Shown here piece by piece: positions 60,403 to 64,000 of a stretch of 64,000 nt of DNA; positions within the stretch are counted from its first letter, which is position 1, and each line of letters starts with the position of its first letter. The DNA is taken from assembly GCA_003693705.1 (NCBI GenBank), contig RBZT01000499.1, positions 186,001 to 250,000 on the forward strand. The letters are read 5' to 3'. The translations under genes and the position numbers were made by a program. The notes under the pieces are model-generated. The model did no database searches. It worked only from the letters and a program-made list of their open reading frames with translations, and was not told the DNA's origin. Source of the stretch: Polymyxa betae (taxonomy: Eukaryota; Endomyxa; Phytomyxea; Plasmodiophorida; Plasmodiophoridae).

Positions 60403-61590
60403 TCAAAAGTCGAGTGTTTTAGGAAGTGCACCACCAGAACATGGTGTTGATGATGGTGCTGGCTCTTCTTGAGCAGATTCGTCGACCGGCAAGGAAGGCC
60501 GTTCAATAACCACTTCTGATTTCTTGACTTTAAATAAGAACTCGTTCGATTCGGGTCGATTTGTCTTCAAATGGCTTACTGCCAGTTTGTCCATTCTAAT
60601 CATACCGTCGTACTCGCCATAGACCGAACTCCTTCCTGTAAAGCTGTGTAGATTCAAGACATAGTCGAATAGATGTTCAAATCGGCTGATATCATTAGCG
60701 CCCAAAATTTGAACGGGCATGGCGACCATGAAGACAGAAAATGTCGATCTGGCGAGACGCCTAAGCTGATGCAGAAAACGCACCAAAGGTCGCAGTGAAG
60801 CAGCAGGATCATAGCCGAGATAAGGGGAAATGATAGACTCTAAGGCAATACGACCGATGTTGAATGGCGAATCTCCATCACTAAAAAATTCCTCAGAAAG
60901 AGTTCGTCTTACGAAGTGTTCTCCAAACACACCATCGTTTCGACTTCAGTTGCTTTGCAATTGAAGAAAGGAGATCATCGTAGTATTCATCGGTGGCCGA
61001 AGGGAATCTAGAAAAACATCGAAGCGCGATATCAAACGGGGAATTTTGGTTTAACATCTCGCTTGCCATCGGTTTGCTCAAATTGAAATTTAACGGCGTC
61101 ACGGGTGAGGTATTCGATTGCTTTTGCAAGCTATTATATCTCCAAGAAATTTTGAATTGTTGTGATTTGGCAGATTTAGATTCAGTCCTAGAGCTTTTTC
61201 CAACGACAAGCGGTAAGGTATCATTGGCAATCAAATTTGTCGGTGAGCATGTTACCACACAATGCCCTGCATGATTGGTCACAAGATGCAACGACAATAG
61301 TGACACAGCAGACCTCTAGCGATGCCTTCTGCAACAAAAGCGCGGAGAAGAGTTAAATAGTTCGATGTTGGTTCATCGTGCTTGAGCAGAATGAGCGATT
61401 TGACCTATTACCAGAGTTGAAAACCGGGATTTCTGAGAAGAAGTAGGACTACAGGAATGCCACCACCAAATGCGTCATCTAGTCCAGAAATGCCTGAAGA
61501 TGTAAGATAAACGCCACCAAGCCACCTTCTAACCCCAGGAATATTCACCGTTGATGATTCAGCACCTGGCAGGTTTCGTCGGAAAGACAT
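60403..61590 (-). CDS. ELP4: Elongator complex protein 4 (ELP4/PAXNEB)
   Basis: RecA-like subunit of the Elp4-5-6 ring of Elongator, needed for tRNA wobble-uridine modification. Start ATG 61590 (MSFRRNLPGAESSTVNIPG). LTSSGISGLDDAFGGGIPVVL matches the SSGIPSLDxLLGGGLP start of the family. Exons give LVVGKSSRTESKSAKSQQFK and KISWRY (family MKIAWRYQ), then LNFNLSKPM, RFLHQLRRLARSTFSVFMVA and the region corresponding to the last strands, MIRMDKLAVSHLKTNRP. The protein ends KTLDF, echoing the LDF end of human ELP4. It converges with RUVBL1 with 30 bp between stop codons. Confidence 0.85.
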
Positions 61591-61756
61591 TTTGACCGAA
61601 GAGCGAAACACGCATTTTCAGCTCGACTTTCTATAAAATCACGAAAAAAATTTATCAATTCTATTGGATCCAGGTTTCCCTTTCGCTATTCAAACAAAAG
61701 AATCGGCTATGGTCGCTTGTACTTCAAGAGCATTTATTGGACGCAGCTAAGTAACT

Positions 61757-63309
61757 TTAACTTAACCGATCTGAAGAATAAATTGCCAAAAGCTTGGATT
61801 GTATGAAGGTCGCCACGAAATCGAACTCGACTTCGTTTAATGATTCGAGGTCCGCTTTAACATTACTTTCAATCATATCGACTACCGCCTGACGATTATG
61901 CTCAATATTTATATACTGGCATTGTATAAAGGCTTACTTGAAAGTAATCAGGCCTTTGTGCAACAAACGGAATCTGGAGTATTCCTCGCGCCACTAAACA
62001 GAATTTTTACCTCTCATAAACCTAGAGTGTTCCCATTTTACCAGAAATATCTCTTGTCGTCAGCGGCTTCAAGCATGACTCGCTGAGTTGAAGACGAAGT
62101 ATATCGCTCCAAAACAGGCCTAGATTTGTCAATTCCACTCAAATATTGTTTTTTTAAGTACCAATATAATGGATATTGCTCGTATATAATGAAGTGTCCC
62201 AAGTTCCAGACTGAGCCCCAATTGTGTAATTTAAGAATATGGACGTGCCTGCGTAATTTAGGATTTAGGGTGAACGCATCAAAACTGCACTGAGTACTAC
62301 CAAAAGGATTATAATCAAACAATCCATACGCTGGCAGCTGCAGTTTCTCTTGAAGTTCTTTCACAAATCTTCTTGTCAGCAAACAAGGAACCCCCTTTCC
62401 GGTTACTAAAACAGCTTGTATCCGATGATGCAGTTGTTGAGCTGCAAGCCGAGAAAACACTGCTTCTGGTATAGGATGAGAACCAAATACTACAGATGAC
62501 AATCTGCTCGTACCTTTCTCGACTACAATTATCATCTGGGCCGAGGAATGCATCTCAACGCCTTCTTGAACCATTCCAGATGTTATTAGCTGAGGCTGGC
62601 TGCTGCAATCGACACAGATTCCATCCGCCTAAACGGAAGTTTTACAATGGTCAAACAGACGATTCTTAGCATCCACCTGAACCACAACCAGGTTCCCGAA
62701 AACTTGACCTTTCGGGGATCCTTCAATGAATAGCTGATGTCGCTGTATGCATAATATTTGGCAAATATCTGCAGACGTTCAAAAATGGTGTTTGGTCACG
62801 CAATTGCAATACAACCTTTTAATACTTCAGTCACCTGTTTGGGCGCGTCGAACTCTGGCAAGTTGTAATACAGCTCACGAACTGTAATGATCGACTCATA
62901 TTTTAAAGGGTTGTTATAAATATATGCCAAACAGCTCCAAACTGTCACAGTGATAACAAGACACATTCTTCTCAGTTAGATTCAACATACGCCTAGCATG
63001 GTATTGCAGCGTGTTCAGAGTTAATTGCACATATTTAACAGGGCCTGCAGCACCTACGCCCTTGCCTCGTTTCGAGCGGCGTCTCTGTGAGAAAATGTTA
63101 CTCATATTCTTAACATCTGGCCCCACTACCATTTGAATCGTGCATTGATTGCACGTCAGCTGCTCGACATACAGACGCCGGAGATGGCAGATTCGTAAAC
63201 GAACTTGATCGTGATCGGTATGAAGAAGGGATTCATAAATCGCCATGATCTTATGTGAATGACAGAATAAAGGAGAAGCCTTCCCACATGTGCAAACGTT
63301 ACATTCCAT
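61757..63309 (-). CDS. SPO11: Meiotic topoisomerase-like protein SPO11
   Basis: Topo VIA-type transesterase that makes meiotic double-strand breaks. I resolved seven introns (42-52 nt), all GT-AG, by following the family. From ATG 63309 (or 63246), GPVKYVQLTLNTLQYHARLW leads to CLAYIYNNPLKYE and the catalytic tyrosine motif VRELYYNLPEF. Next come ICQILCIQRHQLFIEGSPKG, VFGNLVVVQADGICVDC, the TOPRIM Glu in MIIVVEKGT, AVLVTGKGVPCLLTRRF and LFDYNPFGTSIFL, where the usual DxD is DxN. Then LFWSDILRLQLSESCLKPLT and the C-terminal AVVDMIESNVKADLESLNEV with FVATFIQSKLL. The TAA stop is at 61757-61759. About 405 residues, normal for SPO11. Everything but the third acidic residue looks functional. Confidence 0.9.
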
Positions 63310-63658
63310 GTCATTCCTGCGCTGTCAAGACCAACAAAGTAGCAGAATCCACAATAAACCCTACAGCTTTTGAATCCATTGCACTTTAGTTGAGACTGTT
63401 CAACAGCCCTTCTCGCAGGTTTGGTTTGAAGTAGGTTCCTGATGGGGCAATGCAACGTCTGTCGTTGCGAGTTTCTCTTTTAAGCTGTTTGGCTTGAATG
63501 TAGTTGTCTAGGTAGTCTGTTGAACGGACTCAACGACGCTGTTACCACCAACACAAGGTTTTCCTTGACAATGTGTCAGAGCAATGGAGAAGGATTAAAG
63601 TGGTTCGATTTTTGAACGAATAATTTACAATGTATTAACAGCTGAATTAAGGATATCT
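63310..63658. other. Upstream region of SPO11
   Basis: 349 bp between the SPO11 start and the stop of the tomosyn-like gene, both minus strand. Could hold a short 5' SPO11 exon; the open frame continues partly upstream without clear homology. Confidence 0.4.
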
Positions 63659-64000
63659 CTAAAACCATCCCCTCTTTTGACTCTCAGCAAGCAACTTGGC
63701 GTTAGCAACGAAATCGGCGGCTGCTGAAGTTAGCCTTTCGCTTTTTTCAGCAGTTTCTTTCACTTTTTCAAGATTATCTCTTGCCTTGGAGGTCATTTCC
63801 GATATCGGATTCGTTTCGGTTTCAATCCTTGACTCCGGTAATGTCTCGTGAGCAATACGCCCCTCGCTGAACAGCTCAGCCACCGATGATCGCTTTATAA
63901 CTTTGGCGATGGATGACAAGAACCCAATGCTATTTCGGCGGTTTCCAGATTGATTTTCACGATCAATTGGGGCAACCATAGGAGCTTGGATTTTCCTCAA
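63659..64000 (-). CDS. Tomosyn/LLGL-like protein, C-terminal R-SNARE-like segment, 5' part beyond the window
   Basis: Only the last ~113 residues are present; the gene continues past 64000. After a Ser/Arg-rich linker (SIGFLSSIAKVIKRSSVAEL), the final ~50 residues (MTSKARDNLEKVKETAEKSE, then RLTSAAADFVANAKLLAESQ and KRGWF) have the heptad pattern of the VAMP-like helix that closes tomosyn (STXBP5) and fungal Sro7-type Lgl proteins, which control exocytic SNARE assembly. As in tomosyn there is no TM anchor. A VAMP proper would have one, and the zero-layer Arg is not certain, so this is a family-level call. Confidence 0.55.
   Translation of the reverse strand: MRKIQAPMVAPIDRENQSGNRRNSIGFLSSIAKVIKRSSVAELFSEGRIAHETLPESRIETETNPISEMTSKARDNLEKVKETAEKSERLTSAAADFVANAKLLAESQKRGWF

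Overview
This is a eukaryotic nuclear window. The genes have many short GT-AG introns (42-52 nt wherever I could place both ends by homology), untranslated-like gaps between genes, and a canonical histone. I read it as an early-branching holomycotan or fungal-grade opisthokont. Fungal-type content: Zn2Cys6 zinc-cluster regulators and a GT69/CAP59-type mannosyltransferase pair. Content normally lost in Dikarya: a CDKL-type (TDY) kinase, augmin HAUS3, a mucolipin channel and a fused OPRT-OMPDC (UMP synthase). I cannot name the species.

Layout. 1-13.4 kb is ordinary housekeeping: a VPS39/TGFBRAP1-like tethering subunit (-, cut by the window edge), an LRR/coiled-coil protein (-), the cap-binding subunit NCBP1/CBP80 (+), an unknown coiled-coil/disordered protein (-) and an SLC33A1-type acetyl-CoA transporter (+). 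13.7-17 kb is a sortilin/VPS10 receptor (-). 17.1-20.2 kb carries two GT69-like type II membrane glycosyltransferases, made by a ~2.03 kb tandem duplication that also copied the 5' end of the sortilin gene and the 3' end of a transcription factor gene; both copied ends survive as decaying fragments at the internal junction.

20.4-36.2 kb is the accessory heart of the window: a head-to-tail array, all on the minus strand, of one regulator family. There are seven full-length or nearly full-length members (A, B, D, E, F, H, I) and three relics (a fragment at 18.4 kb, C at 23.8 kb, G at 31.4-32.1 kb). Each intact member has two consecutive Zn2Cys6 clusters with the same Cys spacing, a conserved middle block with a W-A-R-E-M motif, and a PAS-like C-terminal domain with HPDSW and DGR motifs. 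Between members E and F lies a ~0.53 kb foldback-like element whose ends are inverted clusters of TGACCTA/TAGGTCA.

37.6-64 kb returns to compact conserved genes: mucolipin TRPML (-), HAUS3 (+), a FYVE protein with PP1-docking-like motifs (-), histone H2A (-), a glyoxalase-superfamily protein (+), UMPS (+), CCDC25 (-), a coiled-coil/BAR-like protein (+), CDKL kinase (+), trehalose-6-phosphate phosphatase (+), pantothenate kinase (+), CWC27 cyclophilin (-), RUVBL1 (+), ELP4 (-), SPO11 (-) and the SNARE-like C-terminus of a tomosyn/LLGL protein (-, cut by the edge). Several neighbours converge with only 13-35 bp between stop codons.

Most interesting: the twin-zinc-cluster PAS regulator array and its birth-and-death dynamics, the duplication and apparent gene conversion of the adjacent GT69 pair, and altered signature residues in SPO11 (DxN in TOPRIM) and mucolipin (NGDA in the pore filter). 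Gene coordinates run from the inferred start codon to the stop and include introns; not every exon junction was resolved.
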